Source: Idiomarina baltica OS145
GTDB lineage: Bacteria; Pseudomonadota; Gammaproteobacteria; Enterobacterales; Alteromonadaceae
Length of the DNA: 64,000 bases
NCBI RefSeq assembly: GCF_000152885.1
Contig: NZ_CH672404.1
Location: forward strand, 9,140 to 73,139
Reading direction: 5' to 3'
Positions 43,609 through 52,551 of the stretch are shown piece after piece. A program made the translations under genes and the position numbers. The notes under the pieces were generated by a model that did not search any database, was not told the DNA's origin, and worked only from the letters and a program-made list of their open reading frames with translations. Position 1 is the first letter of the stretch. Each line of letters opens with the position of its first letter.

Positions 43609-45171
43609 GTGTCTAAAGCCTTGCTACGTTCAGGATTCATCGTCAGCGCAATGACTCTGATTTCACGAGTGCTTGGCCTCGTACGTGATGTAGTGATTGC
43701 GAATCTCATGGGCGCAGGTGCCGCCGCGGACGTGTTTTTTTTCGCCAATAAAATTCCTAATTTTTTACGTCGGTTATTTGCCGAAGGTGCCTTTGCACAA
43801 GCCTTCGTGCCAGTGCTGACCGAGTACAAACAAGGGCAACCCCTTGACCAACAGCGACTTCTGATCGCACGGGTTTCGGGAACACTCGGAACCATTGTTA
43901 CCATCGTGACACTCGTCGGCATGATCGCATCCCCGGTTGTGACTGCGCTGTTTGGCACCGGTTGGTTTTTAGATTGGTGGAACGATGGCCCACAAAGTGA
44001 GAAGTTTGTGCTGGCGAGCGATCTACTCCGTATCACCTTTCCCTATTTATGGTTTATCACCTTCACCGCGATGGCGGGCGCTATACTCAATACGCTGGGT
44101 AAGTTTGCTGTGGCCGCATTTACGCCTGTTTTCTTGAATATTGCGATTATTGCAGCCGCGATTTGGTTGGCGCCTAACCTTGAGCAGCCTGAGTTTGGTC
44201 TAGCCTGGGGGGTATTTTTTGGTGGCTTAATCCAGTTTCTATTTCAACTTCCCTTTCTAAAACGCGCAGGGCTGCTCACTCGACCGCGTTGGAGCTGGCA
44301 CGATAGTGGTGTCACGCGCATTCGTAAGTTAATGTTACCGGCGATATTTGGTGTTTCCGTCAGTCAAATTAACCTATTACTCGATACGCTGATCGCCAGC
44401 TTTTTAATGACCGGCTCAATTAGTTGGCTTTATTACTCCGATCGCTTGCTTGAGTTTCCGCTCGGACTATTCGGCATTGCCATTGCCACCGTTATTCTGC
44501 CCGCGCTGTCCTCGCGCCATGTCGACCAATCAACGCAAAATTTCTCGGCGACACTTGACTGGGGGATCCGGATGGTACTCTTGCTCGGTTTACCGGCGAT
44601 GGCGGGCCTTTTTTTTCTCGCCGAACCCATGCTAATGGTGTTATTTATGCACGGCGCATTTACGCCCAACGATGCCGAGATGGCATCCTACAGCCTGATG
44701 GCTTATTCGGCGGGGCTGTTGAGCTTTATGTTGGTCAAAGTCTTAGCGACCGGGTTTTATTCGCGTCAAGATACCAAACGACCCGTTAAATTTGGCATCA
44801 TTGCGATGGTCGCAAACATGGGGCTGAATATCGCTTTTGCCATCCCGTTTAGCTATGTTGGCTTAGCCATGGCAACGGCAGCATCGGCGGCACTCAATGC
44901 CTTGTTGCTTGGCATAACACTCTATCGAGAACGTGTCCTTGTAGCACAGCCGGGAACTTGGTCTTTCATCATCCGCGTAGTGGCTGCTGTAGCGGTGATG
45001 GTCGGGGTGGTATTATGGTTGACCCCATCAACCCAGCAATGGCGTGAAATGTCGCTCGTTGCGCGGCCTTGGCAATTAGCGCAAATTATTGGCGTAGGTG
45101 CGGGGGTCTATTTGTTGGTGTTGATGCTCAGTGGATTAAGACCACGCCATTTGCGTGCGCAAGAATACTGA
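43609..45171 (+). CDS. murJ: Lipid II flippase MurJ
   Basis: The 520-aa inner-membrane protein has about 14 hydrophobic segments. Typical MurJ motifs are SRVLGLVRDVVIANLMGAGAAADVFFFANKIPNFLRRLFAEGAFAQAFVPVLTEY and FGIAIATVILPALS. It moves lipid II across the membrane for peptidoglycan synthesis. The start is a GTG behind CAGGAGA. It heads the ribF-ileS-lspA-fkpB-ispH stretch. Confidence 0.97.
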   Translation: MSKALLRSGFIVSAMTLISRVLGLVRDVVIANLMGAGAAADVFFFANKIPNFLRRLFAEGAFAQAFVPVLTEYKQGQPLDQQRLLIARVSGTLGTIVTIVTLVGMIASPVVTALFGTGWFLDWWNDGPQSEKFVLASDLLRITFPYLWFITFTAMAGAILNTLGKFAVAAFTPVFLNIAIIAAAIWLAPNLEQPEFGLAWGVFFGGLIQFLFQLPFLKRAGLLTRPRWSWHDSGVTRIRKLMLPAIFGVSVSQINLLLDTLIASFLMTGSISWLYYSDRLLEFPLGLFGIAIATVILPALSSRHVDQSTQNFSATLDWGIRMVLLLGLPAMAGLFFLAEPMLMVLFMHGAFTPNDAEMASYSLMAYSAGLLSFMLVKVLATGFYSRQDTKRPVKFGIIAMVANMGLNIAFAIPFSYVGLAMATAASAALNALLLGITLYRERVLVAQPGTWSFIIRVVAAVAVMVGVVLWLTPSTQQWREMSLVARPWQLAQIIGVGAGVYLLVLMLSGLRPRHLRAQEY

Positions 45172-45245
45172 TTCTGAACGCAGCATCGGTTATAATCTCA
45201 CCCGAGTTATTTTTATACATTTAATTAGTGGTACTTTGTTCGGCT

Positions 45246-46199
45246 ATGGAACTCATTCGCGGCATACACAACTTGCGCTCAGAACATCATGGATGCGTGC
45301 TTACCATTGGTAACTTTGATGGCGTACATCTTGGTCATCAAGCCGTGCTGGCGCAAGTAAAAGCGCAGGCGCGCGCACTGGGTGTGGCAGCCGCGGTGAT
45401 GACATTCGAACCGCAGCCGCAAGAAATCTTCCAGCCCGAAAAAGCACCGGCGCGACTCACTAATTGGCGAGAAAAATATTTAGCGCTGCGCGATCAGCAG
45501 ATCGACCGCCATTTAGTGATTGAGTTTAATCGTAAATTTGCCAGCCAACCGCCTATCGAATTTATTGAAAATGTATTAGTCGAAAAGTTGGGTGTGAAGT
45601 TTTTAGTGGTGGGTGACGATTTTCGCTTTGGTTACAAACGCGAAGGCGACTTCGCGCTATTACAACGCGAGGGTAAACGGCTGGGTTTTGAAGTCGTCGA
45701 TACGCGTAGCTACCGTCAGCAACAACTGCGGGTCAGCAGTACTGCGATTCGCGCGGCACTTGCCGAGGGCGACTTTGAGCGTGCCGAAAGTATGCTGGGG
45801 CGTCCGTATCAAATGATGGGCAAGATCGTGCATGGTCGTAAAAATGGCCGTACCATTGGCTTCCCCACGGCTAATATTCCATTGAAGCGGTTAAAAAGCC
45901 CGCTGCACGGCGTATTCGCGGTTAAAATCAATGTAGGTCGCGCCTTGGGCGCGACGACAAACAGCCGCGCCGAAGGCACATACCACGGTGTCGCCAACCT
46001 AGGTACGCGACCTACGCTTAACGGCGATGAAGTCCAATTAGAAGTGCATTTATTTGATTTTTCAGGCAACCTGTACGGTCAGCACGCAACCGTGACACCG
46101 GTCGCCAAATTAAGATCCGAGCAGCGCTTTGCTTCGCTCGAACATTTAAAACAGCAAATAGAGAAAGATGCCGCTCGTGCCCGAGCGCTTTTAAGTTGA
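45246..46199 (+). CDS. ribF: Bifunctional riboflavin kinase / FAD synthetase RibF
   Basis: The 317-aa enzyme makes FMN and FAD. The N-terminal nucleotidyltransferase has GNFDGVHLGHQAVL and VVGDDFRFGYKREGDF and SSTAIRAAL; the C-terminal flavokinase has GRKNGRTIGFPTANI and YHGVANLGTRPT, ending ASLEHLKQQIEKDAARAR. The start at MELIRG fits the family better than the in-frame GTG six codons earlier; neither has a strong Shine-Dalgarno. Confidence 0.96.
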   Translation: MELIRGIHNLRSEHHGCVLTIGNFDGVHLGHQAVLAQVKAQARALGVAAAVMTFEPQPQEIFQPEKAPARLTNWREKYLALRDQQIDRHLVIEFNRKFASQPPIEFIENVLVEKLGVKFLVVGDDFRFGYKREGDFALLQREGKRLGFEVVDTRSYRQQQLRVSSTAIRAALAEGDFERAESMLGRPYQMMGKIVHGRKNGRTIGFPTANIPLKRLKSPLHGVFAVKINVGRALGATTNSRAEGTYHGVANLGTRPTLNGDEVQLEVHLFDFSGNLYGQHATVTPVAKLRSEQRFASLEHLKQQIEKDAARARALLS

Positions 46200-46246
46200 A
46201 CGGCCACGATAGTCAGTAAATATGCGGAAAATGGAAACAGTGACCC

Positions 46247-49081
46247 ATGAGTGATTATAAGCACACATTAAACTTGCCGGAAACGGCGTTCCCAATGCGC
46301 GGAAACCTCGCTAAACGCGAGCCGGGCATGCTCAAACAATGGTATCAAGACGATCTCTATGGCGAGATCCGTAAAGCCAAACAGGGCAAGCCAAGTTTTA
46401 TTTTGCACGATGGACCTCCGTACGCAAACGGTCAGATCCACATTGGTCATGCGGTCAATAAAATTCTCAAAGACATTATCATTAAGTCGAAAACCCTAAG
46501 CGACTTTGATGCACCTTACACCCCAGGCTGGGACTGTCATGGCTTGCCTATCGAACTGCAAGTCGAGAAAAAGCACGGTAAACCGGGCCAAAAGCTCGAC
46601 TTGGCGGAGTTCCGTAAACACTGTCGTGACTACGCGCAGACGCAAATTGACCAGCAGCGCGAAGACTTTAAACGGTTGGGTGTATTGGGTGACTGGGATA
46701 ATCCTTATTTAACGATGAACTTTAAGCAAGAAGCGGATAGTGTGCGCGCGCTTGCTAAAATCATCGATAAAGGTCATTTGCATCAAGGCTTTAAGCCTGT
46801 GCATTGGTGTACAGATTGTGGTTCAGCATTAGCCGAAGCAGAAGTCGAGTATAAAGATAAAGAATCACCCGCTATCGATGTGCGCATGCCGCTCACGGAT
46901 AGTGATAAAGCACTGGCGGCGTTCACGACGCCAGAAGGACATCAGGGTCAAGGCAAACTGAGCATGGTGATCTGGACCACCACGCCATGGACCATGCCGG
47001 CTAACCGTGCGGTAACGCTTGCCGAAGGACTTGAATACGCGTTAGTGCAAATCGAAGCAACTGACGACCAACAGGCTGAGCGTGTCATTCTTGCGAGTGA
47101 CTTGGTAAATGATTGTATGGACCGTTGGGGCATTAATCACTATCACAAGTTAGGCTTCTGCAAAGGTAAAGCGCTTGAGCTGTTGAAGCTCGACCACCCA
47201 TTATTTGATATCAAAGTGCCGGTGATCATGGGCGACCATGTTACCACCGAAAGCGGTACAGGTTGTGTGCATACCGCACCGGGCCACGGTGTAGATGACT
47301 TCTTGGTGGGCCAAAAATACGATCTAGAAGTCTATAATCCGGTGGGCGACAACGGTGTTTACAAAGAAGATACGCCGCGCTTTGCTGGACAGCACGTGTT
47401 CAAGGCGAATGAGCCTATTATCGATGCCTTACGTGATGCAGGTAACTTGATGCACGCTGAGCGTTATAAGCACTCGTATCCGCATTGCTGGCGCCATAAA
47501 ACGCCGATTATTTTCCGTGCTACACCACAGTGGTTTATCAGCATGGATCAAAAAGGCTTACGTAGCCAAGCGCTTGAGCAAATCAAGCAAGTGCGTTGGG
47601 TACCCGAGTGGGGTCAAAGCCGCATCGAGTCAATGGTTGAAGGCCGTCCAGACTGGTGTATCTCCCGTCAACGGACGTGGGGGAACCCGATCGCGATTTT
47701 CGTCAATCGCGAAACCGAAGAGCTGCATCCCAACACCCTTGAGCTGATGGAACAGGTCGCTCAGCTTATCGAGAAAGACGGTGTTCAGGCATGGTTCGAT
47801 CTTGATCCGGCGACCTTGTTAGGTGATGAAGCGGACAAATATCGTAAAGTGACCGACACATTAGATGTCTGGTTCGATTCGGGTGTGACTCACCATTGTG
47901 TATTACGTGAATTCCCGGGCTTAAGCTGGCCAGCAGATTTATACCTTGAAGGTTCTGACCAACACCGCGGCTGGTTCCAAAGTTCATTGGTAACGGGTGT
48001 CGCGATGTATGAACAAGCGCCATACCGTCAAGTGCTGACGCACGGCTTTACCGTAGACGCGCAAGGTCGCAAGATGTCGAAGTCAATCGGTAACGTAGTT
48101 GCGCCGCAGGACGTAATGAATAAACTCGGCGGCGATATCTTACGTTTGTGGGTCGCTTCGGCAGATTATTCAGGCGAGATGACCGTATCAGATGAGATCC
48201 TTAAGCGTTCAGCCGATGCGTATCGCCGTATCCGTAACACGTCGCGTTTCTTGTTAGCGAACTTGAGCGGTTATGATCCTAAGCAGCACCAAGTGCCGAT
48301 GGACGAGATGGTCGAGTTGGACCGTTGGATTGTTGGCCGTGCAGCTGACTTACAGAAACAACTGGTGGATGCCTACGACAACTATCAGTTCTTGTCGGTG
48401 GTGCAAAAACTGATGCACTTCTGCTCGATTGAACTGGGTAGTTTCTATCTGGATATCATTAAAGACCGCCAGTATACCGCTAAAGCGGATAGCTTGGCGC
48501 GCCGTTCGTGTCAGACAGCATTGCATCATATTGCCGAAGCACTAGTACGTTGGATGGCGCCGATTTGTAGCTTTACCGCGCAAGAAATCTGGGATCTGTT
48601 GCCGGGTGAACGTGAGCAATACGTATTTACTCAAGCATGGTATGAAGGCTTTGAACAATTTGCCGGCGTAAGTAGCGAGGAAAATACCTTCTGGATTGAG
48701 CTACTGAATGTACGTGATGCGGTTAACCAAGCGCTTGAACAAGCGCGTCGTGATGATGTCATTGGTGGCTCGCTGCAAGCTGAAGTGACCTTATATGCGG
48801 ATACGGCACTCGCGGAAAAACTGAAGCGCTTAGGTGCGGAGTTACGTTTTGCGCTACTGACCTCAGAAGCATCAGTCGCGGACCTTGCGGATGCACCAGA
48901 GAGCGCGGTAAAAGCCGAGCAATTGCCGCTTGCCGTGGCTGTGGTTGCAAGTGCTCACAAAAAATGTGAACGTTGCTGGCATCACCGTGAAGAAGTCGGT
49001 CAAATCAGCGAGCACCCCGATCTATGTCAGCGTTGCGTAAGCAATATTGACGGAGCAGGGGAGGAGCGTCACTTTGCCTAA
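46247..49081 (+). CDS. ileS: Isoleucyl-tRNA synthetase
   Basis: The 944-aa class I synthetase has the HIGH motif ([16 protein letters not shown]), the editing domain ([29 protein letters not shown]), the KMSKS loop ([10 protein letters not shown]) and a C-terminal zinc finger with two Cys pairs (CERCW, CQRC). Full length for the bacterial enzyme. Its 3' end overlaps lspA by 8 bp. Confidence 0.98.
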   Translation: MSDYKHTLNLPETAFPMRGNLAKREPGMLKQWYQDDLYGEIRKAKQGKPSFILHDGPPYANGQIHIGHAVNKILKDIIIKSKTLSDFDAPYTPGWDCHGLPIELQVEKKHGKPGQKLDLAEFRKHCRDYAQTQIDQQREDFKRLGVLGDWDNPYLTMNFKQEADSVRALAKIIDKGHLHQGFKPVHWCTDCGSALAEAEVEYKDKESPAIDVRMPLTDSDKALAAFTTPEGHQGQGKLSMVIWTTTPWTMPANRAVTLAEGLEYALVQIEATDDQQAERVILASDLVNDCMDRWGINHYHKLGFCKGKALELLKLDHPLFDIKVPVIMGDHVTTESGTGCVHTAPGHGVDDFLVGQKYDLEVYNPVGDNGVYKEDTPRFAGQHVFKANEPIIDALRDAGNLMHAERYKHSYPHCWRHKTPIIFRATPQWFISMDQKGLRSQALEQIKQVRWVPEWGQSRIESMVEGRPDWCISRQRTWGNPIAIFVNRETEELHPNTLELMEQVAQLIEKDGVQAWFDLDPATLLGDEADKYRKVTDTLDVWFDSGVTHHCVLREFPGLSWPADLYLEGSDQHRGWFQSSLVTGVAMYEQAPYRQVLTHGFTVDAQGRKMSKSIGNVVAPQDVMNKLGGDILRLWVASADYSGEMTVSDEILKRSADAYRRIRNTSRFLLANLSGYDPKQHQVPMDEMVELDRWIVGRAADLQKQLVDAYDNYQFLSVVQKLMHFCSIELGSFYLDIIKDRQYTAKADSLARRSCQTALHHIAEALVRWMAPICSFTAQEIWDLLPGEREQYVFTQAWYEGFEQFAGVSSEENTFWIELLNVRDAVNQALEQARRDDVIGGSLQAEVTLYADTALAEKLKRLGAELRFALLTSEASVADLADAPESAVKAEQLPLAVAVVASAHKKCERCWHHREEVGQISEHPDLCQRCVSNIDGAGEERHFA

Positions 49082-49607
49082 AGCTCAATCAGTAAAGCCT
49101 AACAAACGTGCATCGGGCCTGCAGTATCTGTGGGTCACGGTGGCGATTTTCATCATCGATCAACTCACCAAATGGTGGGTGGCGAGCGATTTCGAGCTAT
49201 ACGAAAGTCGCATTATTATTGATGGTCTTTTTAACCTCACATACGTGCATAACTATGGTGCGGCATTTAGCTTCTTAAGCGACGGTGGCGGCTGGCAACG
49301 TTGGTTCTTTACCCTGATAGCGGTCGCCGTCAGCGTGGTATTGCTGATCTGGTTGCGTCGCAATGATGTGAGCTTTTGGCGTCAAAATTTGTCATTCTCG
49401 TTGATTTTGGCAGGCGCCATTGGCAATGTGACGGATCGCTTTCTATTTGGCTATGTTATTGATTTTCTCGACGTCCATTATCAAGGCTGGCACTGGCCAG
49501 CATTCAATGTGGCAGATTGTGCAATTACACTAGGCGCCATACTTATGCTACTAGAAGCGTTTATTGATAATCGCCGAGATCCAGAAGAGACTCAAGGTAA
49601 GGAGTAG
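49074..49607 (+). CDS. lspA: Prolipoprotein signal peptidase LspA
   Basis: The 177-aa inner-membrane aspartyl peptidase has four hydrophobic segments and the catalytic motifs GNVTDR and FNVADCAI. It also has DQLTKWW and [10 protein letters not shown]. The start is TTG 49074, nine bases after GGGGAGGAG and inside the ileS end; the frame opens earlier (49047) but without a Shine-Dalgarno. It matures the many lipoproteins in this window (FlgH, FlgP, FlgO). Confidence 0.95.
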   Translation: MPKAQSVKPNKRASGLQYLWVTVAIFIIDQLTKWWVASDFELYESRIIIDGLFNLTYVHNYGAAFSFLSDGGGWQRWFFTLIAVAVSVVLLIWLRRNDVSFWRQNLSFSLILAGAIGNVTDRFLFGYVIDFLDVHYQGWHWPAFNVADCAITLGAILMLLEAFIDNRRDPEETQGKE

Positions 49608-49609
49608 TC

Positions 49610-50050
49610 GTGGGACGTTTACCTATTGAAGATGGCCGCGAAGTGGTCATGCATTTCACCATTAAGCTAAGTGATGGCTCAGTGGCTGATAGTACGCGGA
49701 TGTCGGGCAAACCGGCTAAGTTTCGGATGGGCGACGGTAGCTTAACCGAAAACTTCGAAGCGTGTTTAATTGGCTTGCGTCCAGGCAGTGAACGAGAGTT
49801 TACCTTGCCACCTGAAGATGCGTTTGGTGAACCTAATCCCGACAATTACTATTATGTTGATTCGTCTAAATTCAGCGACGAGACCAAACCCGAAGTGGGC
49901 GCTATTCTCGCTTTTACCCAGCCGGACGGTACAGAATTACCAGGTATCGTGAGAAAAATCGAAGGACCCACCGTGACCATCGATTTTAATCACCCTTTGG
50001 CAGGCCAAACGGTGATTTTTGAAGTTGAAATTATTAGCGTGGAGCCGTAA
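49610..50050 (+). CDS. fkpB: FKBP-type peptidyl-prolyl isomerase (FkpB/SlpA)
   Basis: The 146-aa isomerase has IEDGREVVMHFTIKLSDGSVADST, ACLIGLRPGSEREFTLPPEDAFGEPNPDNYYYV and VTIDFNHPLAGQTVIFEVEII, the SlpA-type FKBP with IF insertion. GTG start behind AAGGAG. It is 2 bp after lspA and before ispH, a standard order. Confidence 0.96.
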   Translation: MGRLPIEDGREVVMHFTIKLSDGSVADSTRMSGKPAKFRMGDGSLTENFEACLIGLRPGSEREFTLPPEDAFGEPNPDNYYYVDSSKFSDETKPEVGAILAFTQPDGTELPGIVRKIEGPTVTIDFNHPLAGQTVIFEVEIISVEP

Positions 50051-50068
50051 CGGGCACACGGAGGAATT

Positions 50069-50998
50069 ATGCAAATACTACTCGCTAACCCACGAGGCTT
50101 TTGTGCCGGCGTCGATCGCGCCATTACCATCGTCGAGCGAGCGCTTGAGATATTTGAACCGCCCATTTATGTGCGGCATGAAGTCGTCCATAACAAATAT
50201 GTGGTCAATAAGCTACGTGATGCGGGAGCCGTCTTTGTCGAAGAGCTCGATGAAGTGCCCGATGAAGCGATTGTCATTTTTAGCGCGCACGGCGTATCAC
50301 AAGCGGTACGTCAAAATGCCAAGGATCGGGGATTAAAAGTCTTTGATGCGACGTGCCCGTTGGTGACCAAAGTACACATGGAAGTCACTCGAGCGAGTCG
50401 AAAAGGTCATGAGTGTGTTTTGATAGGCCATGCAGGGCACCCAGAAGTCGAAGGTACGATGGGGCAATACGCGAACCCGAAGGGCGGCATCTACTTGGTG
50501 GAGTCACCCGAGGATGTTGGTACGCTCGAGATAAAAGATCCAAATAATTTACATTACATGAGTCAAACGACGCTGTCGGTGGATGATACGGCGGATGTGA
50601 TTGATGCTTTGCGTCAACGGTTTCCAAACATTAACGGACCGCGCAAAGATGATATCTGCTATGCCACACAAAATCGTCAGGATGCGGTACGTCAATTAGC
50701 TGAGGAAGCGCAATTAATGTTGGTGGTGGGTGCAAAAAACAGCTCAAACTCCAACCGGCTGCGCGAATTGTCAGAAAAAATGGGCACACCGGCTTATTTG
50801 ATTGATGATGCCAATGGCATCCAACGCGAATGGCTTAACGATATTGACCGTGTGGCGGTGACCGCGGGAGCCTCGGCGCCCGAAGTCTTAGTACGTGAAG
50901 TGATCGAGCAATTAAAAACATGGGGCGGTAAAACCGTCAGTGAGCGCCAAGGGCGCGAGGAAAACATTACGTTTAGTATTCCGCCGGATCTTCGCTAG
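50069..50998 (+). CDS. ispH: 4-hydroxy-3-methylbut-2-enyl diphosphate reductase IspH
   Basis: The 309-aa [4Fe-4S] enzyme performs the last step of the MEP isoprenoid pathway. The three cluster cysteines lie in [25 protein letters not shown] and [11 protein letters not shown]. Conserved His are in [12 protein letters not shown] and IGHAGHPEV. Shine-Dalgarno GGAGGA. Its 3' end overlaps a convergent minor-pilin-like gene by 26 bp. Confidence 0.98.
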   Translation: MQILLANPRGFCAGVDRAITIVERALEIFEPPIYVRHEVVHNKYVVNKLRDAGAVFVEELDEVPDEAIVIFSAHGVSQAVRQNAKDRGLKVFDATCPLVTKVHMEVTRASRKGHECVLIGHAGHPEVEGTMGQYANPKGGIYLVESPEDVGTLEIKDPNNLHYMSQTTLSVDDTADVIDALRQRFPNINGPRKDDICYATQNRQDAVRQLAEEAQLMLVVGAKNSSNSNRLRELSEKMGTPAYLIDDANGIQREWLNDIDRVAVTAGASAPEVLVREVIEQLKTWGGKTVSERQGREENITFSIPPDLR

Positions 50999-51326
50999 TC
51001 AGATCAATAAACACGGGTATTGCCCCATCAAGTTCAGTATGGGTAAGCCAAAACGTGGCTTGCCGTGCTGAGTGCCATACTTTCTCTACCCTAATTTTAG
51101 CAGCCTTTGCATGCCAACGTACTAAATCATCTTTGTTGACGATGTCCATCAGTGACTGTTGCGCGCGTTGCAACGCTAAAAGCGCGCGCTGACGCTGTGC
51201 CAATTGAGCGAGCTCCATCTGTGTAAGTTGTACTGTCGTGAGCCCGCTGGCGAGTGCGATACTCATGATCAAAGTCATGACCATCGCCTCCATAAGTGCC
51301 GAGCCTCTGTGCCTTGGTTTGCTCAT
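50973..51326 (-). CDS. Minor-pilin-like protein, third of three
   Basis: The 117-aa protein has a type IV prepilin start: basic leader (MSKPRHRG), then [21 protein letters not shown] with Glu at position +5 after the Gly cleavage site. The rest is helical, ending in a short polar domain, as in PilV/PilX-type minor pilins. Its ATG overlaps the previous gene's TGA (ATGA at 51323-51326), showing translational coupling. It ends inside the ispH 3' end on the other strand. The pseudopilin call is good; its exact pilus role is not readable. Confidence 0.7.
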   Translation of the reverse strand: MSKPRHRGSALMEAMVMTLIMSIALASGLTTVQLTQMELAQLAQRQRALLALQRAQQSLMDIVNKDDLVRWHAKAAKIRVEKVWHSARQATFWLTHTELDGAIPVFIDLTSEDPAEY

Positions 51327-51976
51327 AGGCGCGTTGTTGTAGGCTTTGATACTGTTGCCATTGCCAAATGAAGCGTTGTGAAAGCAGACTCAGCTGGTTG
51401 GTTGCAAAGAGCATGATCAACGCATGTATGCCAATCAATGACAGTAGGGGAGTCATAAAGCTGCTCATGGGCGGCACTCCTATCTATTCCATTAAAATGA
51501 TTCAAGGGTAATTCGACGACGTAGTCGGGACTGGCGAGACGGATAAGATAACCGGCGTTCATTGAAATAACCTCAAATTGAGTGAGGGGCGCGCTCTGTG
51601 CCACAGAGAGTCCCTGCCAACCACGCCCATCACAATTAACTGCATTACCGTGATACTGCAAAACACCGTCGTTAAGCCGATAACCCACCTGATCTTCCGC
51701 TGCGGTTAAGATGATATAGCACGACTGACCGTTGGAACCCGAGTGTAAAGTAATCGACTGGCTGCCGAATATATCGCGGCCCAATTGCAACGCCAGACTG
51801 TGTATTTCAAGTGGCGTATGGGCTTGCTTTAGCGCCGATGTTACCGTCGTCAACTGCCAAAGAATAACTTGCACCGATGAGCTAGCGAGCAGCGCCATTA
51901 GCAGGCAAGCCACCATTAACTCTATCAGTGCCATGCCACGACAATAGTGAGCTACCGCACATCGGGCTAAACACAT
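51323..51976 (-). CDS. Minor-pilin-like protein (PilW type), second of three
   Basis: The 217-aa protein has prepilin cleavage motif RG-MALIELMVACLLMALLASSSVQVIL, with Met instead of Phe at +1 and the conserved Glu at +5. The remainder is a beta-rich region with two Cys pairs likely (QSCYIIL/VNCDGR and HTCVDHALC). Start ATG 51976 overlaps the first gene by 10 bp. PilW-like proteins prime type IV pilus assembly. An overlapping frame at 51127-51477 was rejected as a shadow. Confidence 0.7.
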   Translation of the reverse strand: MCLARCAVAHYCRGMALIELMVACLLMALLASSSVQVILWQLTTVTSALKQAHTPLEIHSLALQLGRDIFGSQSITLHSGSNGQSCYIILTAAEDQVGYRLNDGVLQYHGNAVNCDGRGWQGLSVAQSAPLTQFEVISMNAGYLIRLASPDYVVELPLNHFNGIDRSAAHEQLYDSPTVIDWHTCVDHALCNQPAESAFTTLHLAMATVSKPTTTRL

Positions 51977-52386
51977 GTCGCAACCCCCGGAAGTTCGACA
52001 GTGCCCGCATTGCAATAGCGTACGCGACCTAAGGCACTAATCACCCAGCGTAAATGAAGCTCACCTTTGTGCATATTCAAACGACCGGCGCGGGCGTATC
52101 CTTGCGGCGCATAAAAAGTCAACGGCCGCGTCTCGTCATCATAATTACTCGAAAACTGCCACCCTCGTGTATCTAACGCATGCTTAATAAATGTCAGGGG
52201 CACTTTAATATGACGTTTTTGCGCTTGTGCGCGCGCTTGATACGCTTGCAACAAGTTGAGTCCGCGCAACGCCAGCGCTCGTGCCTCAAGTTGTGAGGTG
52301 GTATTTTGCATCGCGGGCACGCCTGCGCCCATTAATACTAAACTCAACAAAGAGCACACAGACCATTCGAGCAAGCTACTCGGCAT
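51967..52386 (-). CDS. Minor-pilin-like protein (FimT/GspH type), first of three
   Basis: The 139-aa protein has an N-terminal hydrophobic pilin-like helix SSLLEWSVCSLLSLVLMGAGVPAMQN; Glu sits at the +5 position, but the residue before the putative cleavage site is Pro, not Gly, so processing by PilD is doubtful. The C-terminal beta domain (GELHLRWVISALGRVRYCNAG) resembles FimT/GspH. AGAGGAA lies seven bases before ATG 52386. It is divergent from flhA across ~165 bp that hold the flhA sigma-54 site. Confidence 0.65.
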   Translation of the reverse strand: MPSSLLEWSVCSLLSLVLMGAGVPAMQNTTSQLEARALALRGLNLLQAYQARAQAQKRHIKVPLTFIKHALDTRGWQFSSNYDDETRPLTFYAPQGYARAGRLNMHKGELHLRWVISALGRVRYCNAGTVELPGVATCV

Positions 52387-52490
52387 CACTTCGTTCCTCT
52401 TACATCACACCTCGCACAAAGCTAAATCTAAACACCCGAAATACCTAGCCGAGTCATCCGATACGAGCGTAAGCGATAAGCTGATTGTGT

Positions 52491-52506
52491 TGGCATAAAA
52501 CTTGTA
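52491..52506 (+). promoter_or_regulatory. Candidate sigma-54 promoter of flhA
   Basis: TGGCAT (52491-52496), 5 bases, TTGTA (52502-52506). The -24 GG is perfect; the -12 element has GT instead of GC. 45 bp before the flhA start, where class II flagellar control is expected. Confidence 0.6.
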
Positions 52507-52551
52507 TCTGTTCGGCAGAGAATCATTTTTTTGACGCGCAGGAAACGAAGT

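Noticed and set aside
51127-51477. A 116-codon minus-strand frame with a hydrophobic start
   Set aside because: It overlaps both the second and third pilin-like genes, which are coupled by an ATGA overlap at 51323-51326. Its second half looks like a frame shadow.
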